Shown here one piece after another: positions 41,638 to 50,424 of a DNA stretch of 64,000 bases. Position 1 is the stretch's first letter, and each line of letters begins with the position of its first letter. The position numbers and the translations under genes were made by a program. Where the stretch lies: assembly GCF_000349945.1 (NCBI RefSeq), contig NC_020516.1, positions 3,534,001 to 3,598,000 of the forward strand, written 5' to 3'. Below the pieces are notes generated by a model. The model was not told the DNA's origin. It did not search any database and saw only the letters and a list, made by a program, of their open reading frames with translations. The stretch is from Azoarcus sp. KH32C (lineage in GTDB: Bacteria > Pseudomonadota > Gammaproteobacteria > Burkholderiales > Rhodocyclaceae).

Positions 41638-43958
41638 TCTCCCTCCTTGGCCGGGACGATGACCTCCCGGTTACCGTTGGTGCCCATCGCGGACACGAGG
41701 CCTGCGCGCTCCATCTGCTCGATCAGGCGCGCGGCGCGGTTGTAGCCGATGCGCAAATGGCGCTGCACGAGCGAGATCGACGGGCGACGCGTCTTGATCA
41801 CGACCTCGACGGCCTGGTCGTACAGCGGATCCGCTTCACCATCGCCGCCCTCGCCGCCTCCTCCGCCCCCGCCGAGCGCGGCGTCAAGCCCGTCTTCAGG
41901 CACATCCAGGATACCCTCGACATAATCCGGCGGACCGCTGCGCTTGAGGCATTCGACGACCTTATGCACTTCCTCGTCGGCAACGAAAGCGCCGTGGACG
42001 CGGATCGGCAGCCCCGTACCCGGTGCCAGATACAGCATGTCGCCCATCCCCAGCAAGGCTTCGGCGCCCATCTGGTCGAGAATGGTGCGCGAGTCGATCT
42101 TGCTCGAAACCTGGAAGGCGATCCGCGTCGGCACGTTGGCCTTGATCAGGCCCGTGATGACGTCAACGGACGGCCGCTGCGTCGCAAGGATCAGGTGGAT
42201 GCCCGCCGCCCGCGCCTTCTGCGCGAGCCGCGCGATCAGCTCTTCGACCTTCTTGCCGACCACCATCATCATGTCGGCGAGTTCGTCGACGATCACGACG
42301 ATATGCGGCAATTGCTCAAGCGGCTCGGGATTGTCCGGGTTGATCGCGAACGGGTTCGTCAGCGGCTTCTCCGCCTTCTGCGCCTCGATCACGGCCTTGT
42401 TGAAGCCGGCGAGGTTACGCACTCCGACCGCGGCCATCAGCTTGTAGCGCTTGTCCATCTCGACCACGCACCAATTGAGCGCGTTGGCCGCGTGCTTCAT
42501 GTCGGTGACGACCGGTGCGAGCAGATGCGGGATGCCCTCGTAGATCGAGAGCTCCAGCATCTTCGGGTCGACCATGATCAGGCGCACCTTCTCCGGCCCC
42601 GACTTGTACAACAGCGACAGGATCATCGCATTGACGCCGACCGACTTGCCCGAGCCGGTCGTACCGGCAACGAGCAGGTGCGGCATCTTGCCGAGGTCGG
42701 CCACCACCGGCAGGCCGCCGATATCCTTGCCGAGCGCGACGGTCAGCGGCGACTGCATGTCGTGGTACGCCTTGGAGCCGAGGATTTCCGACAGGCGGAC
42801 AGTCTGACGCCGCACGTTCGGCAACTCCAGCGCCATGCAGGACTTGCCCGGAACCGTCTCCACGACCCGGATCGACACCAACGACAGCGCGCGGGCGAGG
42901 TCCTTCGCGAGATTGACGACCTGACTGCCCTTCACCCCCGTCGCCGGTTCGATTTCATAGCGCGTGACGACCGGGCCCGGATAGGCGGCAAGGACCTTCA
43001 CCTCGACACCGAAATCGGCGAGCTTGGTTTCGATGACGCGCGACGTGAACTCAAGCGACTCGGCCGATGGCGGCTCGACGTCGCCCGACGGCTGATCGAG
43101 CAGGCTCAACGGAGGCAGCGAACCCGAGGGTAGATCCGCAAACGAGAACAGCGGCTTCTGGCGCTCCTGGTTGCGCTCTTTCTCGACACGCTCGGAGCGT
43201 GGCACCTCGACGACCGCCGGCTCGATGCGCAGCTGAGGTGCCGCCGGTGCGGTTTCAGCCGCCCGTTTGCGCTTGGTCTCGACAACCGCCTCGCGCTTCT
43301 GCGCCACCTGCTGTCCGGCCTTGCGGTCCTGCCAATTGCCCCAGGCGCCGATGGTGCCGAACCACAGCTGTTCGAGCCCAAGGCCGACGCGTTCGATCAG
43401 CGACAACCACGAGATTCCGGTGAAGAGGCTGAGGCCCGAGGCCAGCAAGGCCAGGAGCAACAGCGTACCGCCCGTGAAGCCGAGATAGCGCTGCACCGTC
43501 TGGCCAAGTTCCATCCCGACCAGCCCACCGGGCGCCAGGGGAACGCTGGCGCCATGCGAATAGAAGCGCAGCGACTCCAGCGCGCTGCTGGCGAGCAGCA
43601 ACACGATGAAGCCGCACAGCACGATGAAGAAGGACCGTCGGTCGAGGTGCAGGTTGTGCCGCAGGCGACGGAAGCCCAGGATCAGGCCGTAACCGAGAAA
43701 GACCACCCACCACCAGGCCGACACGCCGAAAAGATAGAACAGCAGATCGGCAAGCCAGGCACCGAAGCGGCCGCCGGGATTGCTCACCCGCGCAACCTGC
43801 GCGGCATGGGACCAGCCGGGGTCGGCCTTGCTGTAGCCGAGGAGGACGAGGCCGACGTACAGCGACATCACGCCGAGGATCAGCCAGCGGGCCTCCTGCA
43901 GAAGCAGGGAGATCTTTTCCGGCAGGGGCTGGGAACGGGAAGACTGGCGGGATGACAT
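41634..43958 (-). CDS. ftsK: DNA translocase FtsK
   Basis: This 774-residue protein has four membrane helices in the first about 190 residues, a short linker, the alpha/beta motor with Walker A (VAGTTGSGKSVGVNAM, about 440-455) and Walker B (HIVVIVDELADMM), and the winged-helix gamma domain at the C-terminus (about 705-770) that reads KOPS. It pumps chromosome ends at the division septum and activates XerCD. The linker is short compared with E. coli FtsK. It leads the ftsK-lolA-rarA operon. Confidence 0.96.
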   Translation of the reverse strand: MSSRQSSRSQPLPEKISLLLQEARWLILGVMSLYVGLVLLGYSKADPGWSHAAQVARVSNPGGRFGAWLADLLFYLFGVSAWWWVVFLGYGLILGFRRLRHNLHLDRRSFFIVLCGFIVLLLASSALESLRFYSHGASVPLAPGGLVGMELGQTVQRYLGFTGGTLLLLALLASGLSLFTGISWLSLIERVGLGLEQLWFGTIGAWGNWQDRKAGQQVAQKREAVVETKRKRAAETAPAAPQLRIEPAVVEVPRSERVEKERNQERQKPLFSFADLPSGSLPPLSLLDQPSGDVEPPSAESLEFTSRVIETKLADFGVEVKVLAAYPGPVVTRYEIEPATGVKGSQVVNLAKDLARALSLVSIRVVETVPGKSCMALELPNVRRQTVRLSEILGSKAYHDMQSPLTVALGKDIGGLPVVADLGKMPHLLVAGTTGSGKSVGVNAMILSLLYKSGPEKVRLIMVDPKMLELSIYEGIPHLLAPVVTDMKHAANALNWCVVEMDKRYKLMAAVGVRNLAGFNKAVIEAQKAEKPLTNPFAINPDNPEPLEQLPHIVVIVDELADMMMVVGKKVEELIARLAQKARAAGIHLILATQRPSVDVITGLIKANVPTRIAFQVSSKIDSRTILDQMGAEALLGMGDMLYLAPGTGLPIRVHGAFVADEEVHKVVECLKRSGPPDYVEGILDVPEDGLDAALGGGGGGGEGGDGEADPLYDQAVEVVIKTRRPSISLVQRHLRIGYNRAARLIEQMERAGLVSAMGTNGNREVIVPAKEGE

Positions 43959-44078
43959 CTGCTCAGGAACCGGAGTCCTGGTGAAACGAACGACCTGTGA
44001 TTATATGCGAACCCGAGCCCTCGCCGCGCCCGGTTGCGAAACGAAACAGGCGCTGCGCAAATCTGTCGCCCGCCAGCG

Positions 44079-44750
44079 TCAAAGCTCGTTCAAACGGTCG
44101 CGCAACACGATGCCGTGATCGGTTTCCTCGATCAGCCCCTGGTTGCCGAGATCCTTCATCACCCGGCTGACCATTTCGCGCGACGCCCCGATCATCTTGG
44201 CGATATCCTGCTTCGTGACCTTGCGCACGACCACGGTCTCGCCGTTCAGGTCCTCGGACATCTCGAGCAGCAGGCGCGCGACGCGGCCATACACGTCCAT
44301 CAGTGCGAGGCTTTCGATCTTGCGGTCGGCGTTGCGCAGTCGATCGGCGAGGTTGCACATGATGCGCCACGCCACCTCGAAATTGCCCTGCATGATCGAA
44401 CGGAAGTCGTTCTTCGCGATCAAGACCAGATCGGCGGGCGTCACGGCAACGACCGATGCCGAGCGCGGTTGCTCGCCGAACATCCCCATTTCGCCGAACA
44501 GCTCGCCTTGCCCGAGGATGCTCAGGATCACCTCCCGGCCGTCCTCGTCGCTGACCACCACCTTCAGCGTCCCGGTCAGGACGAAATAGACGAAATCTGT
44601 ACGGTCCCCCGCGTGGACGACACTCTGGCCGCGCGGAATGCGGCGCATCACGGCGGAATGCGCAACCGCGACGAGAGTCTCGTCCGACAAGCCGTGAAAT
44701 AGCGGGAAGGTCCTCAGTGCAACGGTCGAAACGGCGGTGGCCTGGGTCAT
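44079..44750 (-). CDS. Crp/Fnr-family regulator (cyclic-nucleotide-binding type)
   Basis: This 223-residue protein has a cNMP-binding domain (about 15-135; VYFVLTGTLKVVV, GELFGEMGMFGEQPRSASVVA) and a C-terminal helix-turn-helix (about 165-215; VTKQDIAKMIGASREMVSRVMKDL). It lacks the cysteines of Fnr. The phosphate-binding cassette has EMGMFGEQPRSAS, close to cAMP-binding Crp. The start after GGAG is chosen, giving MTQATAV. Its regulon is unknown. It is divergent from trxB with a 230-bp gap holding four quasi-repeats. Confidence 0.88.
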   Translation of the reverse strand: MTQATAVSTVALRTFPLFHGLSDETLVAVAHSAVMRRIPRGQSVVHAGDRTDFVYFVLTGTLKVVVSDEDGREVILSILGQGELFGEMGMFGEQPRSASVVAVTPADLVLIAKNDFRSIMQGNFEVAWRIMCNLADRLRNADRKIESLALMDVYGRVARLLLEMSEDLNGETVVVRKVTKQDIAKMIGASREMVSRVMKDLGNQGLIEETDHGIVLRDRLNEL

Positions 44751-44941
44751 GAGAACTCCGGAATGTCGAAACATCGGGCGCAAACCATGAAACTGCGCAC
44801 TTAACGAAGAAATGACGCACAGAGTATAGACGATTCGCCCATTATGGTGCGTTGCGGCGGCGACGCCTCATTATCTGAGCATTTCGCCCTTATTGGATGA
44901 CGCTATCACGCTCATTGGATCGGCACGCCATAGGGCTCGGC

Positions 44942-44947
44942 TATAAT
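44942..44947 (+). promoter_or_regulatory. -10 element of trxB
   Basis: A perfect TATAAT lies 34 bases before the trxB ATG. The best -35 candidates are spaced poorly (TTGGAT at 21 bases), so an activator may help. Upstream are repeats of CATTATG, CATTATC, TTATTGGAT and CATTGGAT at 21-28 base intervals. Confidence 0.5.
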
Positions 44948-44980
44948 CCGCGCATTGCCAACCAGACAGTAGAAACCGCC

Positions 44981-45934
44981 ATGACGACGAAGCATGCCCG
45001 CCTGCTCATTCTCGGTTCCGGCCCCGCCGGGTACACCGCCGCGGTGTACGCCGCCCGTGCGAACCTGAACCCCGTCCTCATCACCGGCCTCGCCCAAGGC
45101 GGCCAACTGATGACGACGACCGACGTCGACAACTGGCCGGCCGACGCCGAGGGCGTCATGGGCCCCGACCTGATGGCGCGCTTCCAGAAGCATGCGGAAC
45201 GCTTCAACACCGAGATGATCTTCGACCACATCCATACGGCGAAGCTCGACGAACGCCCCTTCCGCCTGATCGGCGATTCGGGCGAGTACACGTGCGACGC
45301 GCTGATCATCTCGACCGGCGCCACCGCCAAGTATCTCGGCATCCCCTCGGAAGAGAAGTTCTCCGGCCGAGGCGTATCGGCCTGCGCGACCTGCGACGGC
45401 TTCTTCTACAAGAATCAGGACGTCGCGGTCATCGGCGGCGGCAACACGGCCGTCGAGGAAGCGCTGTATCTTGCGAACATCGCGAAGAAGGTCACCCTAG
45501 TCCATCGTCGCGAGAAGTTCCGCGCAGAAAAGATCCTGATCGACAAGCTGATGGAGCGCGTTGCAGCCGGCAAGATCGAGTTGGCGCTCAACTCGACGCT
45601 CGACGAAGTGCTCGGCGACAACACCGGGGTTACCGGCATGCGCGTCCGCAACATCAATAATGACGAGACCCGCGACGTGGCCTTGCAGGGCGTGTTCATC
45701 GCGATCGGGCACAAGCCGAATACCGACATCTTCGAAGGCCAGCTCGCGATGGAGGGCGGCTACATCGTCACGAAGGGCGGTCGCGAAGGCGATGCCACGT
45801 CGACGAGCATCCCCGGTATCTTCGCGGCGGGCGACGTGCAGGATCACATCTACCGCCAGGCAGTGACCTCGGCCGGTACGGGCTGCATGGCGGCCCTCGA
45901 CGCGGAACGCTACCTCGACAGCCTGGGCAAGTGA
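44981..45934 (+). CDS. trxB: thioredoxin reductase
   Basis: This 317-residue flavoprotein transfers electrons from NADPH to thioredoxin. It has the FAD motif ILGSGPAGYTAAVYAAR (about 9-25), the redox site CATCDG (about 136-141), the NADPH motif VIGGGNTAVEEALYLA (about 154-170) and a second FAD contact GIFAAGDVQD. The start is MTTKHARLLIL; a longer frame is not supported. It is followed 7 bases later by the Smr-family gene. Confidence 0.97.
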   Translation: MTTKHARLLILGSGPAGYTAAVYAARANLNPVLITGLAQGGQLMTTTDVDNWPADAEGVMGPDLMARFQKHAERFNTEMIFDHIHTAKLDERPFRLIGDSGEYTCDALIISTGATAKYLGIPSEEKFSGRGVSACATCDGFFYKNQDVAVIGGGNTAVEEALYLANIAKKVTLVHRREKFRAEKILIDKLMERVAAGKIELALNSTLDEVLGDNTGVTGMRVRNINNDETRDVALQGVFIAIGHKPNTDIFEGQLAMEGGYIVTKGGREGDATSTSIPGIFAAGDVQDHIYRQAVTSAGTGCMAALDAERYLDSLGK

Positions 45935-45941
45935 TCGCACC

Positions 45942-47006
45942 ATGAGTCGCAAGCCACGCTCGGCATCGCCAGGGCCGCAAGGCCCAGGGAAAGCCGCGCG
46001 TGGCGCCTTCGATGGGCTGGCAGCCTTGCGTGGCAAGCTCGGCCCGGCAAGCGCACACAGTCTCCAAAAGGCCGGCCGCAGCGCTCGCCCGGCGACGCCC
46101 GCTGCTGACGACGCAGACCTCGACCGGCAACTTCTGCGCGCCGCGCTCGGCGACGTGAAACCGCTCGCCGACAAGGCGCACCGCGCAGTCATCGAAGCGC
46201 CGAAGCCGTCAGCCGTGCCGCGCGCCCACCCCGAGGCGGTGGACGACGAACCGCTGGCAAGGCCGCTACGGCGCCCACCTCCACAGGACGGCGCCGAACT
46301 CTTCCGCTTCGAGATGCAGGATGTGACGCCCATCGGCCATACGGACCGCGTCGACATCGGCATCGATCGCCGCCCTGCCTCGCGGCGCAGCCCTTGGTCG
46401 CAGTCGGGGCGACAACCGCTGGGTGAACTCCCCGTCGCGTCGCAGCTTCCACCCGACCCGGACCGAGCCCCCGCGGCGGACCTCTTTCAGTACGCCGTGC
46501 GCGGCGTCCAACCGATCGACTCGCGCAATCGAGTCGAGATCGAGCAGCCGGCGCCGCACCCCCACCCGATCAAGCGCGCGGAAGACGAACGCGAGGCCCT
46601 GCGCGAATCGCTGGAAGCGCCGCTGAGCCTGGAGGACAGGTTGGAAATGGGCGACGAGGCGAGCTTCCTGCGCCCCGGCCTGCCGCGCCGCGTGCTCACC
46701 GACCTGCGTCGGGGGCGCTGGGTGCTGCAGGGGCAACTCGACCTGCACGGATTCAACCGCGAAGAAGCGCGCGAAGAGCTGTCCCGGTTTCTCGCCGGAT
46801 GCCTGCAGCAAGGACATCGCTGCGTGCGGGTGATCCACGGAAAAGGCCTCGGCTCGCCGGGCAAGGAATCGATCCTGAAGCAGCTCTCGCGTGGATGGCT
46901 CGCGCAACGCGAGGAGATCCTGGCCTTCTGCCAGGCGGGACCACATGATGGCGGTTCGGGAGCGCTGCTGGTGTTGCTGCGGGCCGGAAACCGGCCACGC
47001 AGCTGA
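45942..47006 (+). CDS. Smr-domain protein with a triplicated N-terminal motif
   Basis: This 354-residue protein has a C-terminal Smr domain (about 265-350) with LDLHGFNREEA, VIHGKGLGSPG and GGSGALLVLLR, the marks of the MutS2-type endonuclease fold. The N-terminal part is Pro/Arg/Ala-rich and probably disordered. It contains three related segments: LRAALGDVKPLADKAHRAVI (about 66), FRFEMQDVTPIGHTDRVDI (about 122) and FQYAVRGVQPIDSRNRVEI (about 184). Usual Smr proteins have one such segment before the domain. It is co-transcribed with trxB. Function may be RNA or DNA cleavage, unproven. Confidence 0.88.
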   Translation: MSRKPRSASPGPQGPGKAARGAFDGLAALRGKLGPASAHSLQKAGRSARPATPAADDADLDRQLLRAALGDVKPLADKAHRAVIEAPKPSAVPRAHPEAVDDEPLARPLRRPPPQDGAELFRFEMQDVTPIGHTDRVDIGIDRRPASRRSPWSQSGRQPLGELPVASQLPPDPDRAPAADLFQYAVRGVQPIDSRNRVEIEQPAPHPHPIKRAEDEREALRESLEAPLSLEDRLEMGDEASFLRPGLPRRVLTDLRRGRWVLQGQLDLHGFNREEAREELSRFLAGCLQQGHRCVRVIHGKGLGSPGKESILKQLSRGWLAQREEILAFCQAGPHDGGSGALLVLLRAGNRPRS

Positions 47007-47013
47007 TACTGGA

Positions 47014-47035
47014 GCGGGACGTCGTGACGTCCCGC
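47014..47035. terminator. hairpin between convergent smr and glnB genes
   Basis: GCGGGACGTC and GACGTCCCGC form a perfect inverted repeat around GT. It has no T-tract on either side, so it is at most a weak bidirectional end. Confidence 0.45.
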
Positions 47036-47040
47036 AGGCC

Positions 47041-47379
47041 TCAGATGGCCGCTTCGTTGGTTTCGCCGGTGCGGATACGCACGACTTGCTCGACCGGCAT
47101 CACGAAAATCTTGCCGTCGCCGATCTTGCCGGTATGGGCGGCCTTGATGATCGCTTCGACAGCCTGCTCGGCCAGGTCGTCGCCGACGACGATCTCGACC
47201 TTGATCTTGGGCAGGAAGTCCACGACGTACTCGGCACCGCGATAGAGCTCCGTGTGTCCCTTCTGGCGGCCAAAGCCCTTCACTTCGGATACGGTCAGCC
47301 CGGCAATACCGACATCCGACAGCGCTTCGCGCACTTCGTCGAGCTTGAACGGCTTGATGATCGCTTCGATTTTCTTCAT
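47041..47379 (-). CDS. glnB: nitrogen regulatory protein PII
   Basis: This 112-residue signal protein has the T-loop RQKGHTELYRGAEYVVDFLPK, with the uridylylated Tyr at residue 51, and the C-terminal TGKIGDGKIFVMPVEQVVRIRTGE. It reports 2-oxoglutarate and energy state to glutamine synthetase adenylylation and NtrB. It is closest to GlnB, not GlnK, by its Lys3/Asp-type N-terminus and by location after nadE, which is common in related genera. No amtB follows. Confidence 0.95.
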   Translation of the reverse strand: MKKIEAIIKPFKLDEVREALSDVGIAGLTVSEVKGFGRQKGHTELYRGAEYVVDFLPKIKVEIVVGDDLAEQAVEAIIKAAHTGKIGDGKIFVMPVEQVVRIRTGETNEAAI

Positions 47380-47453
47380 GTTGATCTCCTCGATGGGTTG
47401 GCGGGCGCGTCGACCCGGGCTGGCCGACGTGCCGCCTTCAGTATTCGCTCAGC

Positions 47454-49079
47454 TCAGAATTCGTCCTGATAGCGCGATGTTATCGGATAACGCCAATCCC
47501 TGCCGAACCCGCGCTGCGTGACACGGATCCCGACCGGCGACTGCCGGCGCTTGTATTCATTGCGCTTGAGCATCGCGACGGTGCGACGCACTTCGACTTC
47601 GGGGAAGCCTTGCGCGACGATCTCGCGCGGCGACTCATCGCGCTCCATATAGGCTTCGATGATCGCATCGAGTACCTCGTAGGGCGGCAGCGAGTCCTGG
47701 TCCTTCTGGTCCGGCTTCAGCTCGGCCGAGGGCGGTCGAGTGATGATGTTCTCGGGAATCACCGGGCTGACGCTGTTGCGCCAGTTGGCCAGCCGGTACA
47801 CGAAAGTCTTGTACAAGTCCTTCAGTACGGCAAAGCCGCCGGCCATATCTCCATACAACGTCGCATAGCCGGTCGCCATTTCGCTCTTGTTGCCGGTCGT
47901 CAGCACAATCGCGCCCGTCTTGTTCGACAGGGCCATCAGGATCATCCCGCGGATCCGGCTTTGCAGGTTCTCCTCGGTGGTGTCGGCGGCGAGCCCGCGG
48001 AACTGATCCGCGAGCAAGGCCGAGAACGTCTCCATCGCGGGAGCAATCGCGATCTCGTCGTAGCGCACGCCGAGGCGCTCGACCATTTCACGCGAATCGT
48101 CGAGGCTCATCTGCGCCGTATAGGGCGACGGCATCATCACCGCGCGCACGCGCTCCGCCCCCAGCGCATCGACGGCCACGGCCAGCGTCAGCGCCGAATC
48201 GATGCCGCCCGACAAGCCGATGATCGCTCCCGGAAAGCGATTCTTCCCCAGATAGTCGCGCACGCCAATCTTGAGCGCCTCGTAAACCTCGGCCTCGATC
48301 GGACGCACCTCTGCCATCTCGGAGGACACCCAGCGACCGTCACGCAGATGAACGAGGTCGATGCGTTCCTCGAAGGACGGGGCCTGGTAGGCCAGCACTC
48401 CGTCGGCATCGAGGGCGAAGGAGGCACCGTCGAATACGAGTTCGTCCTGGCCGCCGACCATGTTGCAGTAGATCACCGGTAGCCCGGTATCCTTGACGCG
48501 ATCGCGCAGCACTTCGTAGCGGCGCTGCAGCTTGTTCATGTGGTAGGGCGACGCGTTCAGCCCCAGCAGAACCTGCGCGCCATCGGTACGGGCGAGCTCC
48601 GCGGGACCGCTCTCCCACAGGTCGGCACAGATATTCACGCCAAGCTTCAGACCCTTCATCTCGAACACGCAGGCCGCAAGACCGCGGTCGAAATAGCGCT
48701 CCTCGTCGAAAACCTCGTAATTGGGCAGCAGATGCTTGTGGTAGGACGCGACGAGCTCTCCGTCGCGAATCACCGACGCGGCGTTGTAGCGCCAGTTGTG
48801 CCGCTCCTCCGGGTGCCCGAGCACGAGCGTGATGCCCTGCGTATGGGCCGAGATACGCGCCACTTCCCGCGAGCAAGCGCGGTAGAAGTCCGGGCGCAGC
48901 AGCAAGTCTTCGGGCGGATACCCGGAAAGCGCAAGTTCAGGTGTAAGCAGAAGATCGGCGCCGAGACCGCGTGCCTCTTCGAGGGCACGAATGATCCGGT
49001 CCGCATTGGCCGTCAGGTCGCCCACGGTGAAATTGAGCTGTGCGACGGCAATCGAAAACGATGAGGTATCTGGTTTCAT
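47454..49079 (-). CDS. nadE: glutamine-dependent NAD+ synthetase
   Basis: This 541-residue enzyme joins an N-terminal nitrilase-type glutaminase (about 1-265; catalytic Glu in LTPELALSGYPP, Cys in NICADLWE) to a C-terminal synthetase (about 280-541; P-loop GLSGGIDSALTLAV). It makes NAD+ from nicotinate adenine dinucleotide, ATP and glutamine. The start MKPDTSSFSIAVAQLN is chosen because it begins the nitrilase fold. Longer starts have no matching sequence. It precedes glnB by 74 bases. Confidence 0.96.
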   Translation of the reverse strand: MKPDTSSFSIAVAQLNFTVGDLTANADRIIRALEEARGLGADLLLTPELALSGYPPEDLLLRPDFYRACSREVARISAHTQGITLVLGHPEERHNWRYNAASVIRDGELVASYHKHLLPNYEVFDEERYFDRGLAACVFEMKGLKLGVNICADLWESGPAELARTDGAQVLLGLNASPYHMNKLQRRYEVLRDRVKDTGLPVIYCNMVGGQDELVFDGASFALDADGVLAYQAPSFEERIDLVHLRDGRWVSSEMAEVRPIEAEVYEALKIGVRDYLGKNRFPGAIIGLSGGIDSALTLAVAVDALGAERVRAVMMPSPYTAQMSLDDSREMVERLGVRYDEIAIAPAMETFSALLADQFRGLAADTTEENLQSRIRGMILMALSNKTGAIVLTTGNKSEMATGYATLYGDMAGGFAVLKDLYKTFVYRLANWRNSVSPVIPENIITRPPSAELKPDQKDQDSLPPYEVLDAIIEAYMERDESPREIVAQGFPEVEVRRTVAMLKRNEYKRRQSPVGIRVTQRGFGRDWRYPITSRYQDEF

Positions 49080-49245
49080 GAGCACAACTATACCGCGTCG
49101 GCCCCCATGCGCGCTCGCCCCGAAAGCCAGCGGCCACGCCATGTAGGGGTAGAAATGATCTCTTACCTTAATCAGGGTCCGCCGGGGAGACGGCCAGCGC
49201 AAACGCCCTAGAATGAATTATCGAAGTACTTCGTGAGCCTCGAAA

Positions 49246-49656
49246 ATGATGCTGTTCCGCCTGACCCTGATTGCTACGGGGGCGACGCTGGCCGCCTGCT
49301 CGACCCCCGGCCCAATGACCCGCGTAGAACCCGAGCCTGCCCCGAGCGTCCTCGCGGCCCCTGAAACCGCACCAATGTTGCCTGGCGGCCAACTCGAATT
49401 CAAACTCACCAGCGGAGTCTACAACTGCGACATGGGCCAGCGTGTCAATGTAGTCCGTCCTGCAGGGGAGGCCATTGCGATCGAAATAGGATGGACGGGC
49501 AGACGCTATCAGCTTGCCCGCAACATCTCGTCATCCGGCCTGCCTCGCTACGAAGACAAGGCAAACGGCCTCGTATGGATCGACCTGCCGTGGAAAGGGA
49601 TGCTGCTCGACGCCAAAACGAACAAACCTCTCGCAAGCGACTGCATCACCAGCTGA
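49246..49656 (+). CDS. small lipoprotein, MliC-like lysozyme inhibitor family
   Basis: This 136-residue predicted lipoprotein has a signal MLFRLTLIATGATLAAC with the lipobox LAAC. The mature part has the MliC pattern: YNCDMGQRVNV, LARNISSSGLPRYEDKANGLVWIDLPWKGMLL and a late Cys (SDC) that could pair with the first. Such proteins inhibit C-type lysozymes in the periplasm. Assignment is by motif pattern only. It is a single gene with a terminator after it. Confidence 0.65.
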   Translation: MMLFRLTLIATGATLAACSTPGPMTRVEPEPAPSVLAAPETAPMLPGGQLEFKLTSGVYNCDMGQRVNVVRPAGEAIAIEIGWTGRRYQLARNISSSGLPRYEDKANGLVWIDLPWKGMLLDAKTNKPLASDCITS

Positions 49657-49675
49657 GATCCCCCGCCCAAGAAAG

Positions 49676-49700
49676 AAGGCCCGCGGCAAGCGGGCCTTTT
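49676..49700. terminator. bidirectional intrinsic terminator
   Basis: AAGGCCCGC and GCGGGCCTT form a 9-bp stem with loop GGCAA, followed by TTTT on the plus strand and TTCTTTC on the minus strand. It separates the convergent lipoprotein and ppa genes. Confidence 0.85.
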
Positions 49701-49728
49701 CATTGATCCCGGACGGATCCGGCAGAAC

Positions 49729-50256
49729 TTACTTCGCGGCGTTCTTCAGGCCGTCGAGGATTTCCTGCTTCGCGTCCTCGACCGTGCCCCAGCCCAGAAC
49801 CTTGACCCACTTGCCCGGCTCGAGATCCTTGTAGTGCTCGAAGAAGTGCACGGTCTGCTTCATCAGCAGTTCGGGCAGATCGTCGGTGCTCTGCACCTTG
49901 TCGTACAGCGGAGTCAGCTTGGCGACCGGAACCGCGACGACCTTCGCGTCGACGCCCGACTCGTCTTCCATCTTCAGCACGCCGACCGGACGGCAGCGGA
50001 TCACGACGCCCGGCAGCAGCGGGAAGGGCGTCACGACCAGAACGTCGACCGGATCGCCGTCACCGGCGACGGTGTGCGGCACGTAGCCGTAGTTGATCGG
50101 ATAACGCATCGAGGTGCCCATGAAGCGGTCGACGAAAACCGCGCCGCTATCCTTGTCGACCTCGAACTTGATCGGATCGGCTTGCGCCGGGATCTCGATG
50201 ATGACATTGATGTCGTTCGGCACGTCCTTGCCGGCCTTGACCTGGTCGAAACCCAT
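49729..50256 (-). CDS. ppa: inorganic pyrophosphatase, family I
   Basis: This 175-residue soluble enzyme hydrolyses pyrophosphate. It has the metal-binding motif GDGDPVDVLVV (about 65-75), the substrate-binding FEVDKDSG and YPINYGYVP, and LWKVLGWG-like end (KWVKVLGWGTVEDA). A strong GGGAGGAAG precedes the ATG. A -10 like TATAAT lies on the minus strand at 50292-50287. Confidence 0.97.
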   Translation of the reverse strand: MGFDQVKAGKDVPNDINVIIEIPAQADPIKFEVDKDSGAVFVDRFMGTSMRYPINYGYVPHTVAGDGDPVDVLVVTPFPLLPGVVIRCRPVGVLKMEDESGVDAKVVAVPVAKLTPLYDKVQSTDDLPELLMKQTVHFFEHYKDLEPGKWVKVLGWGTVEDAKQEILDGLKNAAK

Positions 50257-50424
50257 ATCTTCCTCCCGTTAAAAAATTTGGCCTGAATTATATGTGGAAA
50301 TAGCCTCTTTTCGCTGCCCTCTTCCCATTCTCCGTTGACAGGACAGCGCGCATTCGGGCAGGTTCGCGGGCAGGCGTCCATATATAATCCGGCCTCCGAC
50401 GGCACAAACCCGCTGCAGCAACGG

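Noticed and set aside
50335..50388. TTGACA (50335) and TATAAT (50383) as one tonB promoter
   Set aside because: They are 42 bases apart, far too much for a sigma-70 promoter. Only the TATAAT is considered.
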